DNA of 64,000 bases from JAMZMI01 sp047632435 (GTDB lineage: Bacteria; Bacteroidota; Bacteroidia; Cytophagales; Cyclobacteriaceae). The notes below the pieces were generated by a model. The model made no database searches, had not been told where the DNA came from, and worked only from the letters and a program-made list of their open reading frames with translations. This document shows positions 1 through 8,920 of this stretch, piece after piece; position 1 is the first letter of the stretch; every line of letters begins with the position of its first letter. The stretch spans positions 1 through 64,000 of the forward strand of contig JBLICU010000001.1 of the NCBI GenBank assembly GCA_047632435.1, read 5' to 3'. Made by a program: the position numbers and the translations under genes.

Positions 1-56
1 AGGTCTGAGCCTCCGCCTACAAAACTTATTCTAAAGGGTGTTTTTGTGATGATCAT
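1..56 (-). CDS. Heptose 7-phosphate kinase-like GHMP kinase, N-terminal fragment
   Basis: The gene runs off the left edge; only about 18 codons are present, starting from an ATG at 56-54. They read MIITKTPFRISFVGGGSD, the characteristic N-terminus of GHMP-superfamily sugar kinases of the D-glycero-D-manno-heptose 7-phosphate kinase (HddA) type, whose first strand is followed by a GGG(S/T)D turn. It begins 4 nt after the stop of the nucleotidyltransferase/phosphatase fusion and is on the same strand, so the two are probably one operon. HddA, GmhB and HddC act in sequence in GDP-heptose synthesis, which supports the call. The identification rests on 18 residues only. Confidence 0.7.
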   Translation of the reverse strand, partial: MIITKTPFRISFVGGGSD

Positions 57-60
57 GAGA

Positions 61-1938
61 TCATATTGTATTTATAATTAGGTCTGCAAAATCACGTGTT
101 TTTTTGATTGGGTCTAACTCGTCAACGACGCGATTTGCAAACAAAGTATCGGTTTCTTCTCTCGAAAATCCCTTCCAATTGTAAAGATGGTAAAATCTTT
201 CCTTGTAGCGTTCAAATGTTTGATCCATAAATACATTGCAATCTGCTATTCTTCGGATTTCGGGTATCGCCAAGGCCACTATTCCATCAATAATTAGAAC
301 TTCTTCATCTTTAAGGCAAAAGTTGAAGTCTTCGACTTTGGAACTAGGATCTTTGTGGTAATGACTAAGTTTTATTTCTTTTCCCTTGATCAAAGCTGGT
401 ATTTCCATGCTGATTCTTTCAGAATCAAATCTTTCCATTACACCAAGAGCCTCGCTTCTATTTTCTTTGGGGAGTAAAAAGTGATCCAAATTTAGAATGG
501 AATGGGTAATTTTTAATTCGTCAAGCATGAGCGAAAGCCGCTTGGCAAGAGTGGATTTACCAGATTGGGCATTGCCTCCTATGGCAATCATTTTTAACTC
601 AATTTTATTGAGATTTATTGATTTTATGATATGCGAACATGATTCGATCAATGGATCATCAATGATGAAATTGACGGCTTCTAAGACATTTCTGAAAGTG
701 TAATCTGGTTCTATGGTTGCCCCTTTATAACCATGACCAGTGCGAACGGAAGCAGTCAAGGTTCCAGCATTTTTTCCTGCCTGAATATCCGATTGCCTGT
801 CTCCGATGATGTACGATCTTTTTAAATCTATATTAAAATCCTCTGCGGCCTGAAGCAACATGCCCGGACTCGGCTTTCGCCACGGATGTTCCTTTTTGTA
901 AGCCGGATTTTCTTCAGGATAACCTTTTTCAGGGTGATAGGGGCAGTAATATAAATTGTCTAGCTTGGCCGCATTTTCACCTAGTTCTGTATCTATTTTT
1001 TTGTGGATGTACTCCAGTTCTTCAATAGTGCACAGGTTTCTGGCAACCACTGACTGGTTGGTTACAACCACACTCAGATAATCTGATGAATTGATTTTTC
1101 TAACTGCATCTGCAGCATTTGGATATAAAACCAAATCTTCAGGTTTATGAATCAGATTTCGATCTTCGTTTAACACGCCATCCCGATCTAGGAAAATTGC
1201 CCTCTGCTTGTTACGCAGGTTCTTTTTTGCAATCTTTCCAGAGGCATAATCTTCATTGACCTTCGTGAGTCGATCAAGTGTGCCCATGTCTTTCAAATAT
1301 TCGGGTGTATTGTATCCGAAAATATTCAAACTCTTGATCCATTTTGGAAAAATGTCTTTACCGAAATCTCCTTTAACAGCACCGGGCAGGTGATCGATGA
1401 CTGATTTGTTGAAAACATAAAGCCCTGCATTTACAAGATTTTTATAGTAGATATTTGGCAGATGTGGCTTGGAATAAAAGGCTGTGATTTTCCCAATTTC
1501 ATCTATTTCCAATAAATCACTGTCATGCGGATGGTCATTGGGATGAACGACAAGGGTAGCGTCAGCCTTGTTTTTATAATGGAAATCCAACAATCTATCT
1601 AGATCCATGTCCATCATCACATCTCCATAAAGCACCAGAAAAGTTTCTTCAAGGTCTTGTGAGAATAAAGGAAAAGCTCCAGCCGTGCCAAGTGGCTGTT
1701 CTTCCTCGAAGTATGTTAGGTGAACACCCCAATTTTCGCCAGAACCCAGGTAATTGATCAATGGGTCTTTCAGGTGATTGATGATGATTTTGATGTTGGT
1801 GATATTGTGGCTTTTGAGAAGCAGAATCTGATGTTCGATGATCGGCTTATCGCCAATCGGAATCATAGGTTTAGGAATCTCGTCAGTAAGATCCTTCAGT
1901 CTTGTGCCCTTTCCTCCCGCCAATATGATCGCCTGCAT
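61..1938 (-). CDS. Three-domain fusion: sugar-phosphate nucleotidyltransferase / GmhB-like HAD phosphatase / uridine-kinase-like P-loop kinase
   Basis: About 625 residues from the ATG at 1938 (a TTG lies one codon earlier). Residues 1-235 are a nucleotidyltransferase with LAGGKGTRL (7-15) and KPMIPIGDKP, of the HddC/mannose-1-phosphate guanylyltransferase type. Residues 247-410 are a HAD phosphatase like GmhB: FLDRDGVLNED (250-260), VTNQS, RKPSPG and IGDRQSDIQAG. The usual GmhB zinc site is reduced, since CPYH is present but the later CxC is replaced by HPW. Residues 450-626 form a third module with a Walker A GGNAQSGKST and a DLIINTI terminus, resembling uridine kinase. By homology the first two domains serve activated heptose synthesis for a surface glycan. 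The substrate of the kinase is unknown. It lies 3 nt after the methyltransferase. Confidence 0.85.
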   Translation of the reverse strand: MQAIILAGGKGTRLKDLTDEIPKPMIPIGDKPIIEHQILLLKSHNITNIKIIINHLKDPLINYLGSGENWGVHLTYFEEEQPLGTAGAFPLFSQDLEETFLVLYGDVMMDMDLDRLLDFHYKNKADATLVVHPNDHPHDSDLLEIDEIGKITAFYSKPHLPNIYYKNLVNAGLYVFNKSVIDHLPGAVKGDFGKDIFPKWIKSLNIFGYNTPEYLKDMGTLDRLTKVNEDYASGKIAKKNLRNKQRAIFLDRDGVLNEDRNLIHKPEDLVLYPNAADAVRKINSSDYLSVVVTNQSVVARNLCTIEELEYIHKKIDTELGENAAKLDNLYYCPYHPEKGYPEENPAYKKEHPWRKPSPGMLLQAAEDFNIDLKRSYIIGDRQSDIQAGKNAGTLTASVRTGHGYKGATIEPDYTFRNVLEAVNFIIDDPLIESCSHIIKSINLNKIELKMIAIGGNAQSGKSTLAKRLSLMLDELKITHSILNLDHFLLPKENRSEALGVMERFDSERISMEIPALIKGKEIKLSHYHKDPSSKVEDFNFCLKDEEVLIIDGIVALAIPEIRRIADCNVFMDQTFERYKERFYHLYNWKGFSREETDTLFANRVVDELDPIKKTRDFADLIINTI

Positions 1939-1941
1939 CAA

Positions 1942-2703
1942 TTATTTTTTAACTGTGAAAAGAATCTCAGATTCCATGATTCCGAATTTATGCAATTCTT
2001 CTTTGGATAGTTTGCTTGTGAAATTATCATAAACAGCGAATCCAACAGCTTTGAGTCTGTCCACATAGTCCAAACCATATTTCCTTACATGATCGTCCTG
2101 ACCGAAAAGCTGCTCACGAATTTTTGGATCTTTGATAGATGGATCTTCTATAGTTTTTTCCGCAAGGGGAAAAAATAATGGAATTTGTAAAATGCCCCAA
2201 CCCCCTGGGTTTAACACCCGATATATTTCACTCAATACTTGGTGATCATCATCTACATGTTCCAGCACATGGTTGCAAAAAACCATATCAAATGAAGCTT
2301 CTTCAAATGGAATGTCATGCGCATCCATTTTCACTTTGGCCAAAGGAGATTCAATATCCGCAGTGATGTAATCCAGGTTTTGGAGCTTTTCAAATCTGTC
2401 AATGAAGCAATGCTCGGGAGCGATATGAAGCAATTTTCCTTTTTCTGTAAAGAATGTAGTTTCTCTTTGGAGATACAACCACATCAACCTATGTCGCTCA
2501 AGTGAAAGGCAATTAGGGCAAAGAGCATTGGATCTTGACTGTCGCCCATAAGGTAGAAATACCTTAAACTTCGATTGGCATACTGGACATTCTACTTTAT
2601 TTCCTTTGTAAAAAACCGCGAGTACTGCCAGACCATAATGGCTCACAAGCTGGAGGTATTTCCGAGGGACTTTTCTTAGAAGGAAGCTGATTATATTTTT
2701 CAA
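1942..2703 (-). CDS. Class I SAM-dependent methyltransferase with N-terminal zinc-ribbon-like motif
   Basis: 253 residues. An N-terminal segment carries two Cys pairs, CPVC (39-42) and CPNC (62-65), typical of a Bacteroidota methyltransferase group found near glycan loci. The Rossmann methyltransferase part follows: LLHIAPE, then an acidic VKMDAHD segment, then FCNHVLEHVDDD and VLNPGG (motif IV/post-IV region). The only in-frame start I see is TTG at 2703; no upstream ATG occurs before non-coding DNA. It is first in the operon with the heptose fusion gene. The substrate is unknown; a glycan or lipid intermediate is plausible from context. Confidence 0.75.
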   Translation of the reverse strand: MKNIISFLLRKVPRKYLQLVSHYGLAVLAVFYKGNKVECPVCQSKFKVFLPYGRQSRSNALCPNCLSLERHRLMWLYLQRETTFFTEKGKLLHIAPEHCFIDRFEKLQNLDYITADIESPLAKVKMDAHDIPFEEASFDMVFCNHVLEHVDDDHQVLSEIYRVLNPGGWGILQIPLFFPLAEKTIEDPSIKDPKIREQLFGQDDHVRKYGLDYVDRLKAVGFAVYDNFTSKLSKEELHKFGIMESEILFTVKK

Positions 2704-2874
2704 GCCTTGAGAATTAATTTTTAGGTCGTAAAGATATTTATATCAAACCTATAAGGCTAACAAAAGGACAGAGTCTCTTGATTTGAATTTTATCAGCAAG
2801 GTAAAACAGGCTAGGACTAAATGTAGATTAGGATTTATAGAAGATAACTTAACTTAGGCGAAGATTTACAGTTG

Positions 2875-3318
2875 ATGAATAAGTTTGTATCCATTTTCAT
2901 ATTACAGATTGCCCTTATTTTTTGTCTGCATACGACCTATGCACAGGTTGGTAAAAAGACAAAAGATTTGAGTGAATATATGCCTACACAAAATGTGGAC
3001 TCGCGCAAAGAGATGAATACAAATAAAAATCGCCCTAAGCGGAAGCATCTTGATTACATTTTTAAAAACGATCTAAATGGAATTTTATATGGAAATCCAT
3101 GTGCTATCGAGGCGACCAGAAAAATGGGTTTTGAATATGTATTTCAGCCATTGGGTATTCCGGGAAGCCTCCCGGTAGATGAACAATTTTCGAATAACAT
3201 AATGGTTAATATAAAACTCATTTTTACCAGATCTCCTTTTTGGAAATTGATTTTGAACAGGCGAATCAAAAAATGCAAACAGAATAGTGGTGATATGGTG
3301 GGTTATTTGAAAGATTAA
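2875..3318 (+). CDS. Secreted hypothetical protein
   Basis: 147 residues from the ATG at 2875. A clear Sec signal peptide (hydrophobic IFILQIALIFCLH, then TTYAQ as the likely cleavage site) is followed by a basic, low-complexity stretch and a short conserved-looking domain with GFEYVFQPLGIPGSLP. I do not recognise the family. It lies one base before the thioesterase gene and probably shares its transcript. Periplasmic or outer-membrane location is inferred from the signal peptide only. Confidence 0.65.
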   Translation: MNKFVSIFILQIALIFCLHTTYAQVGKKTKDLSEYMPTQNVDSRKEMNTNKNRPKRKHLDYIFKNDLNGILYGNPCAIEATRKMGFEYVFQPLGIPGSLPVDEQFSNNIMVNIKLIFTRSPFWKLILNRRIKKCKQNSGDMVGYLKD

Positions 3319-3319
3319 A

Positions 3320-3904
3320 ATGGAGGCACTAACAATAGAATTTTCTAAAACTATCCTGACGGAACTGATGATTCCATCCTATGCCAATTTTGGGGGAAAA
3401 ATCCATGGTGGGATCCTGTTGTCATTGATGGATAAGGCCGCTTATGCTTGCGCGAGTAAACATGCGGGCACCTATTGTGTGACTGTGACAGTTGATCATG
3501 TAGAATTTTTACAACCTGTGGAAGTCGGAGAGTTGGTTTCGCTTACTGCAACCGTATACCATGTTGGTAATTCGTCATTGGTGGTTGGAATAAAGGTGAT
3601 TGCAGAAAATGTAAAAACGCACTCTGTTAAACACACGAATACTTGCTATTTCACCATGGTGGCCAAAGATGACAATGACAAACCGATGATGGTGCCACCA
3701 TTACGGTTGAAAAACATGGCTGAAGTGAAAAATTTCGTAGCTTCAATTAAAAGAAAACAGGTGAAATTGGAATCGAACAAAGCGATCAAAAAGGCTAAGT
3801 CAGATTTTATTCTTGAGGAAGATTATTATTTACTTCAAGGTCAGCGATGCGAAATGGTCATGGAAGATGGTAGAAAGCTTAGCGATCTTTTCTCCGAAAC
3901 ATAA
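3320..3904 (+). CDS. Acyl-CoA thioesterase, hotdog fold
   Basis: 194 residues. A single hotdog domain spans about residues 10-125 with GGKIHGGILLSLMDKAAYACASKHAG, the central helix and active-site region of the YciA/acyl-CoA hydrolase family, followed by VDHVEFLQPVEVGELV. It would hydrolyse acyl-CoA thioesters in the cytoplasm; chain preference cannot be read. The C-terminal 65 residues are a charged tail. Its 3' end overlaps the convergent DUF3052 pseudogene by 26 nt. Confidence 0.85.
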   Translation: MEALTIEFSKTILTELMIPSYANFGGKIHGGILLSLMDKAAYACASKHAGTYCVTVTVDHVEFLQPVEVGELVSLTATVYHVGNSSLVVGIKVIAENVKTHSVKHTNTCYFTMVAKDDNDKPMMVPPLRLKNMAEVKNFVASIKRKQVKLESNKAIKKAKSDFILEEDYYLLQGQRCEMVMEDGRKLSDLFSET

Positions 3905-4288
3905 ATTTGAGACCTGACCAGTCCTGACCCACCGCACAGACTTTCACATCTACCAGTCCCCCTTGGAGTCCAATTCTTCTGATATCAGTTTCATTCATAT
4001 CTTTTTCCAACTTGGAGGTTCCTTTTGGCCAACTGATCCAAAAGGCGCCATCCGGTTTAAGAGTATTTTTCAAAGCATCACATTGGGCCAATAGTCATCT
4101 TGTTTGGTGAAGAACGCATGAAAAAAATCAAATGGTTGATTGATCTGATTTTTGAAAATCACATTTTCAGGAAGATCTTCCAGTAATTCGACATAATGAT
4201 TTGGTTCATGTAGGATGAGGCAATGGTAATGCGCCTTAATACCAAGTTTTTTAACCAGAGGTGTTCCAGAATATCCAGCTGTTTTCAT
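3879..4288 (-). pseudogene. DUF3052 family gene broken by a frameshift
   Basis: Two overlapping short frames on the minus strand together make one DUF3052 protein. The upstream frame (4288-4070) holds KTAGYSGTPLVKKLGIK, the family N-terminus, and ends soon after TKQDDYW. The downstream frame (from about 4091) continues with AQCDALKNTLKPDGAFWISWPKG and LQGGLVDVKVCAVGQDWSGLKF, the family C-terminus. Inserting one T in the codons after GAT GAC near 4090 would restore a continuous reading of DDLLAQCDAL. This is either a real one-base deletion or a sequencing error. The start overlaps the J-domain gene's stop by 4 nt (ATGA), so the pair is translationally coupled. Confidence 0.8.
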
Positions 4289-5454
4289 TTTATGCAGATG
4301 TTGGGCGTACTACCTTTATATCCTAAACTTAATGCTATTTGATAATTTTCACAAGCTTTCTTATTTTGATTTAGCTCAAGCAAACCCTCTGCTGCCAACA
4401 CATAGTTCTCTAAACTATCAGGCCAAATCTGGATGTTCCAGTTGGTTGTGTTTAGGAGCTTGTCGTACAATTCCAGCTCACGATAAATATTGGCCAAACC
4501 TAAATAAAGTCTGTAGTGGTGCGGAGGAAGCAATTTCTCATTTAGTATTAAGACATAACCAATCCCATAAATACTTTTGTATTGTTTGACGGCCGCTTCG
4601 CTGGCAAGGACAAAATACCTTTTGGCTTCTAGCTTATTGCCGAGTTGATCGCGATAGATCTCTGCTATGGCCAGATAATAATCCAAACTTGTGAAACCGA
4701 GTAGTAAAAGATTTTTGTAGGCTTTTATAGCCTCATATGATTGATTGGCTCCCTTGTAAGAATAAGCCAAATGCTCCTTAATCTTGATAGATTTGATAGG
4801 GGAAAATTGCTCGATAAATTCATAACAGAATAAAGCATTTTCATATTCCTTTTTTTGGAAATGGTATTCTCCCTTATTGAGTAAAGAATCAAAAACGTCG
4901 GATTGAAATCTGGAAATATCAGCTTCTTCCCTGAGAAATGGTTTTAAATCTGCAAGAGTTAGAAAAGCAGTGTGAATTAGTCCCGACATAAAGTTCTCTT
5001 TAGCAGATTCGAACAGTAATCTTCTTGTGGTCATTAATTCTTGGTATCTGAGATCTGCATAAAAATTTTTGATAAAAATGCTTGTCATGACAATGGTTGC
5101 TACAATCATTGTAAATCCGAAGGCGTAAGCAGTTGCAATCCAATTTTCTTTCCAATCAATTTTTACTTCTCTATAATGTTTTCGTTGAGGCGCAGGTTTA
5201 CTTCGATATTCATACGTCGGGTAGCTATATCCCATATCTCGTCCATAGGTTTGTTTGATGTCATACCGCGCTTTTTCATATGGCTTGGATAGGGTTTGAT
5301 AGGCCAGGTTTATTTCTTTGAATTTATCGGCCATGGCTTCATCTCCCGCATGTTTATCAGGATGATAAAGTATTGCCAGGCGTTTGAAAGCGGCTTTTAT
5401 TTCTGCCGGAGAGGCACTTTCGCTAATTTCTAAAAGTGAGTAATGATTTTGCAT
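4285..5454 (-). CDS. J-domain membrane protein with TPR-like repeats
   Basis: 389 residues from the ATG at 5454 (a TTG lies two codons upstream). An N-terminal J domain (HYSLLEISESAS, then the essential HPD within YHPDKH) recruits and stimulates DnaK. One transmembrane helix follows near residues 118-142 (AYAFGFTMIVATIVMTSIFI). The rest is helical with TPR-like units (YHFQKKEYENALFCYEFI, NKKACENYQIALSLGYKGS). It is not the canonical DnaJ, because the G/F and zinc-finger regions are absent. A membrane-anchored co-chaperone is the likely role. It is coupled to the DUF3052 gene downstream. Confidence 0.85.
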   Translation of the reverse strand: MQNHYSLLEISESASPAEIKAAFKRLAILYHPDKHAGDEAMADKFKEINLAYQTLSKPYEKARYDIKQTYGRDMGYSYPTYEYRSKPAPQRKHYREVKIDWKENWIATAYAFGFTMIVATIVMTSIFIKNFYADLRYQELMTTRRLLFESAKENFMSGLIHTAFLTLADLKPFLREEADISRFQSDVFDSLLNKGEYHFQKKEYENALFCYEFIEQFSPIKSIKIKEHLAYSYKGANQSYEAIKAYKNLLLLGFTSLDYYLAIAEIYRDQLGNKLEAKRYFVLASEAAVKQYKSIYGIGYVLILNEKLLPPHHYRLYLGLANIYRELELYDKLLNTTNWNIQIWPDSLENYVLAAEGLLELNQNKKACENYQIALSLGYKGSTPNICIK

Positions 5455-5490
5455 GACCAAATCATAAACGCATCAACAGCCCCAAATTGT

Positions 5491-5868
5491 TCAGCTCAGG
5501 TATTTATAGGTAATCCAAAAACCCAATGCGCAAAGCAGCAATCCGGCTATTAGGCTACCAAACCCGTAAATGGCAAATTGCATATACAGCTCTTCTTTGA
5601 GGAGTCTGAGATTGTCTAATGAAAATGTTGAAAAAGTAGTGTAACCGCCACAAAAGCCGGTAACCAGAAATAAATAAAGTATTTGGGATGGTTGATTTTT
5701 GAAAAAATAGCCTGCTAACAAACCGATAAGTAAGCTGCCTGTAAGGTTGACTATAAACGTGCCCACAGGAAAATAACCGGAAAAATACTTCATGGCATAT
5801 AAACCAACGCCATAACGCGAAATGCTTCCCAAAAAACCACCGAGTCCAACAAATATTACCTCTTTCAT
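5491..5868 (-). CDS. crcB: Fluoride channel CrcB/FluC
   Basis: 125 residues, the usual length for one subunit of the dual-topology dimer. Four hydrophobic segments are visible. Family signatures are GGFLGSISRYG at the N-terminus, GTFIVNLTGSLLIG, and GFCGGYTTFSTFS, which contains the pore-lining Phe/Ser residues and the central Na+ site. It exports fluoride across the inner membrane. The ATG overlaps the acpH stop by 4 nt, so it is co-translated. No fluoride riboswitch can sit directly upstream because acpH abuts. Confidence 0.95.
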   Translation of the reverse strand: MKEVIFVGLGGFLGSISRYGVGLYAMKYFSGYFPVGTFIVNLTGSLLIGLLAGYFFKNQPSQILYLFLVTGFCGGYTTFSTFSLDNLRLLKEELYMQFAIYGFGSLIAGLLLCALGFWITYKYLS

Positions 5869-6452
5869 GCTAGTCCGATTAAGAATTGTTTTGAATGAAT
5901 GACAAGCTCTGGAAAGAATGCTACAAATTCTGCTTTGTAATCCTCATAATCGGTTTTTAGATCCAATGAAGCCAATTCCATTTTAGAATCAAATTTAGTC
6001 CTTCTTGACATTCCCGAAAGCGCCTGATGGATGCCTTCTATGTGTTGATAGTTGTAAAGCCAGTTGCCTGCACTCATATATTTCAGTGTGTTTTGAGCAG
6101 CTTGAGGTAGAGTGGAGGAATAATTATCTGTGAGCTTATAAAAAGCCTCAGTATATTCAAGCAGCGGAATTTCGGAATACATATCCCAATTGGCAGATAG
6201 AAAATGATCATAAAATACATCAGCAATGACCGGAGAATAGTGCCGGTATTTTGGCTGAAGTCTTTTTTTGCTTTCTCTTACAATCTCGTGCGAATCTGTG
6301 AAACTGTCAATTTCCCTATGTAACAAAATCCCCATTCTTATTTCGTCCTCATAATTTTCAAAAGCCTTTCCCTTCACAAAATCCCCGATGAAGTTTCCTA
6401 TCATCACATTTTCATTTGCCCCGGATAGATATAGATGTGCCAGAAAATTCAC
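5865..6452 (-). CDS. acpH: Acyl carrier protein phosphodiesterase family (AcpH, DUF479)
   Basis: 195 residues. It matches the AcpH/DUF479 family by MNFLAHLYLSG, MIGNFIGDFVKGK, GILLHREIDSFTDSH (HD-type metal ligands) and YDHFLSANW. Members remove 4'-phosphopantetheine from holo-ACP. The start is GTG at 6452; no ATG is available upstream in frame. It forms a two-gene operon with crcB through an ATGA overlap. Confidence 0.9.
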   Translation of the reverse strand: MNFLAHLYLSGANENVMIGNFIGDFVKGKAFENYEDEIRMGILLHREIDSFTDSHEIVRESKKRLQPKYRHYSPVIADVFYDHFLSANWDMYSEIPLLEYTEAFYKLTDNYSSTLPQAAQNTLKYMSAGNWLYNYQHIEGIHQALSGMSRRTKFDSKMELASLDLKTDYEDYKAEFVAFFPELVIHSKQFLIGLA

Positions 6453-6568
6453 TTGACTATCGCTTGTTTTGTTGTAATTTTGTTCATCTAGGATTTTGAA
6501 CTAAGTTTAGTAATTAATCCCATAGTTTCGCCTAAACCTATAAGATTATCGAAGGAAGTTCCACAAAT

Positions 6569-6964
6569 ATGTCCAGGACACATCTGAATTTGCTAGTCCA
6601 GCTCGCCAAAATTGATGGAGTAGTGGTTCAGGAGGAGATCGATTTGATCAAACAAATTGGTAAGGTCAATGGTATGTCATCTGATGACATCAGTGCCTGT
6701 TTTGAAGATCCTACGTTGATCGAAGATCTAGACACACTGTCGGATGACGAAAAGTACGAATACATCTATAGTATTGTGAAGTTGATGAAAATCGACGGTC
6801 GGCTATATAAAGAGGAGCTTACCTTTTGTGCAAAATTGACCAGCAAATTGGGGTATAGTGAGGCTGTTTTACTTGAGCTGCTACTCAAAATATACAGCGA
6901 TCCTCAGATATCCGCGGATAAAGACACCCTCAAATCCACCATTCAGAAGTACCTCAGAAAGTAG
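6569..6964 (+). CDS. TerB-like protein
   Basis: 131 residues, all alpha by appearance. Two repeats with acidic turns, AKIDGVVVQEEIDLIKQIG and MKIDGRLYKEELTFCAKL, match the TerB/tellurite-resistance-like fold (two short helical repeats with D-G-x-x-x-x-E-E). Function is unknown; TerB proteins are usually partners in membrane or DNA-linked stress systems. It lies 3 nt before the helicase gene on the same strand, so the two are probably co-expressed. A link to tellurite is not supported. Confidence 0.75.
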   Translation: MSRTHLNLLVQLAKIDGVVVQEEIDLIKQIGKVNGMSSDDISACFEDPTLIEDLDTLSDDEKYEYIYSIVKLMKIDGRLYKEELTFCAKLTSKLGYSEAVLLELLLKIYSDPQISADKDTLKSTIQKYLRK

Positions 6965-6967
6965 TCT

Positions 6968-8863
6968 ATGAAATACGCAGACCACTTTCTAAATCTCCTC
7001 AGTTTAGTAAAAATCGAGCGAGAAGAGGATAGGAAACAATACGAAGAGAAAATCAGAAACCGATCACTTCAAGATCGTAAAAATGATGGAGTAACCTGGT
7101 ATCCGGTGATGATTAATCAGTCTTATTTAGGCACTGGGGAAAAATGGGTGTTTCAAGTAGAAAGGACCACAGGTCTGGAGCAGCGTCATATTTTTCAGTC
7201 AGGATCTTCTGTGAGTTTATTTCTTCATGATGATAAAAATGTAGTAAGTGCCTCGGGTATTGTCATGCGAATGAATCAGCATAAAATGACCTTGATGCTT
7301 AATAGTGACGATCCACCAGATTGGATCGACGATGGGAAGCTGGGCGTGAATTTGCTTTTTGATGAGAGTACTTATGAGGAAATGGAGAAAACCCTCAAAA
7401 CCCTATCAAAAACTACATCAGGAAGAGTATTTGATCTGATGCCCATTTTGCTTGGAAAATCGGAACCCCATTTCATCTCAAAAGCGCCCATAACATTCCC
7501 TGGACTAAACGAGAGTCAAAATGACGCACTAAATCGCATCAGAGAAGCTCAGGATTTGGCTTTGGTGCATGGCCCACCGGGAACGGGTAAAACAACAACT
7601 TTGGTGCAGGCCATCAGAGAGAAAGTTTCGGAGGAAAAGCAGGTGCTGGTTTGTGCATCAAGCAATGCTGCCGTTGATTTATTGGCTGAAAAATTGACTG
7701 AACAGGGGATTCGGGTATTGAGAATTGGACATCCGGCACGTGTTACAGAAGCTGTAATCAGTACTACCATGGATGCGAGACTTGCTCAGCATGCGGATTC
7801 CAAAATGCTGCGCGATCTCAGAAAGAAGTCTGAAGAGATGCGATCCATGGGTATGAAATTCAAAAGAAATTTTGGAAGAATGGAGCGGGCACAACGCAGG
7901 CTGTTGATAGATGAGTCGAAAAATCTGAAGGAAGAGGCGAAGTTGCTGGAAGGCCATATGATTTATGATGAATTGAATAAAGCAGAAGTTATAGCCTGCA
8001 CTTTGGTTGGAGCCAACAATAAATTTCTTAGCAATAGACAATTCAAAACAGTATTCATTGACGAAGCGTCTCAGACGCTTGAGCCAGCATTGTGGATTCC
8101 GTTGATGCGATCACAAAAAGTAGTGATGGCGGGTGATCACTGGCAGCTGCCACCGACGGTGAAATCCAGAGAAGCTGAGAAGGTCGGATTGGCCAATACG
8201 ATTTTTGAAAGGACCATCAAAGCATATCAGATTGATACTATGTTGGTAACGCAGTACCGGATGCATCCCGATATTATGGCATTTTCGAATGATTTTTTCT
8301 ATAAAGGAAAATTGAAATCAGGCGAGCTGATCCATCGAAGAAAGCAGCTTTTTGACTATCCTGTTTCATTTATTGATACAGCGGGATGTGGCTATGAGGA
8401 GAAGAAAAATCCAGAAACGCTCTCAACATACAATGAAGATGAAGCACAGTTTCTCCTTCAGAGACTTGATCAGCTGATTACAGAAACCGGAGAAGAAGTC
8501 AATCAATTAACCATTGGAATAATAGCGCCTTACAAAGCTCAAACAGAATTACTTTCTTCCAGAATCAAGCATTATCCGTGGTATAAGGAGCTTCAGGGGA
8601 ATATTACAATCAATTCAGTAGATGCTTTTCAGGGTCAGGAACGGGATGTCATTATAATGTCACTCGTTCGTAGCAATGACCATGGCGAGATTGGTTTTTT
8701 AGGAGATATCCGAAGGATGAATGTGGCTATGACGAGAGCCAGATACCTGTTGATGATGGTAGGGGATTCTGCAACGCTCAGTTCAAATGATTTTTTTGAT
8801 AAGCTAATCCAGGATTTGCAAGCAAGAGGGTTTTATCACAGTGCTTTTGAATACCAGTATTAA
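6968..8863 (+). CDS. SF1B helicase, IGHMBP2/Upf1-like
   Basis: 631 residues with the full set of superfamily 1 motifs. Walker A is GPPGTGKTTT and Walker B is FIDEASQTLEPALW. Motif III reads MAGDHWQLPPT and the YRMHPDI motif follows. Motif V is VDAFQGQERDVIIMSLVRSN and motif VI is RMNVAMTRARYLL. The N-terminus has a small beta-barrel-like region as in IGHMBP2 proteins. It is predicted to be a 5'-3' DNA or RNA helicase in the cytoplasm. It is preceded by a TerB-like gene with a 3 nt gap and followed by a hairpin near 8889-8916. Confidence 0.92.
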   Translation: MKYADHFLNLLSLVKIEREEDRKQYEEKIRNRSLQDRKNDGVTWYPVMINQSYLGTGEKWVFQVERTTGLEQRHIFQSGSSVSLFLHDDKNVVSASGIVMRMNQHKMTLMLNSDDPPDWIDDGKLGVNLLFDESTYEEMEKTLKTLSKTTSGRVFDLMPILLGKSEPHFISKAPITFPGLNESQNDALNRIREAQDLALVHGPPGTGKTTTLVQAIREKVSEEKQVLVCASSNAAVDLLAEKLTEQGIRVLRIGHPARVTEAVISTTMDARLAQHADSKMLRDLRKKSEEMRSMGMKFKRNFGRMERAQRRLLIDESKNLKEEAKLLEGHMIYDELNKAEVIACTLVGANNKFLSNRQFKTVFIDEASQTLEPALWIPLMRSQKVVMAGDHWQLPPTVKSREAEKVGLANTIFERTIKAYQIDTMLVTQYRMHPDIMAFSNDFFYKGKLKSGELIHRRKQLFDYPVSFIDTAGCGYEEKKNPETLSTYNEDEAQFLLQRLDQLITETGEEVNQLTIGIIAPYKAQTELLSSRIKHYPWYKELQGNITINSVDAFQGQERDVIIMSLVRSNDHGEIGFLGDIRRMNVAMTRARYLLMMVGDSATLSSNDFFDKLIQDLQARGFYHSAFEYQY

Positions 8864-8888
8864 TCCCGTAAGTGTGTTTAATTCCTCG

Positions 8889-8916
8889 ATACCCCGTCAG
8901 TTTATTGCGGGGTTAT
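8889..8916. terminator. Hairpin between convergent helicase and glutaminase genes
   Basis: ATACCCCG and CGGGGTTAT form a stem of about 7-8 bp around an 11 nt loop, midway between two convergent genes. No long T-run follows on either strand, so efficiency is uncertain. Confidence 0.45.
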
Positions 8917-8920
8917 TCAT

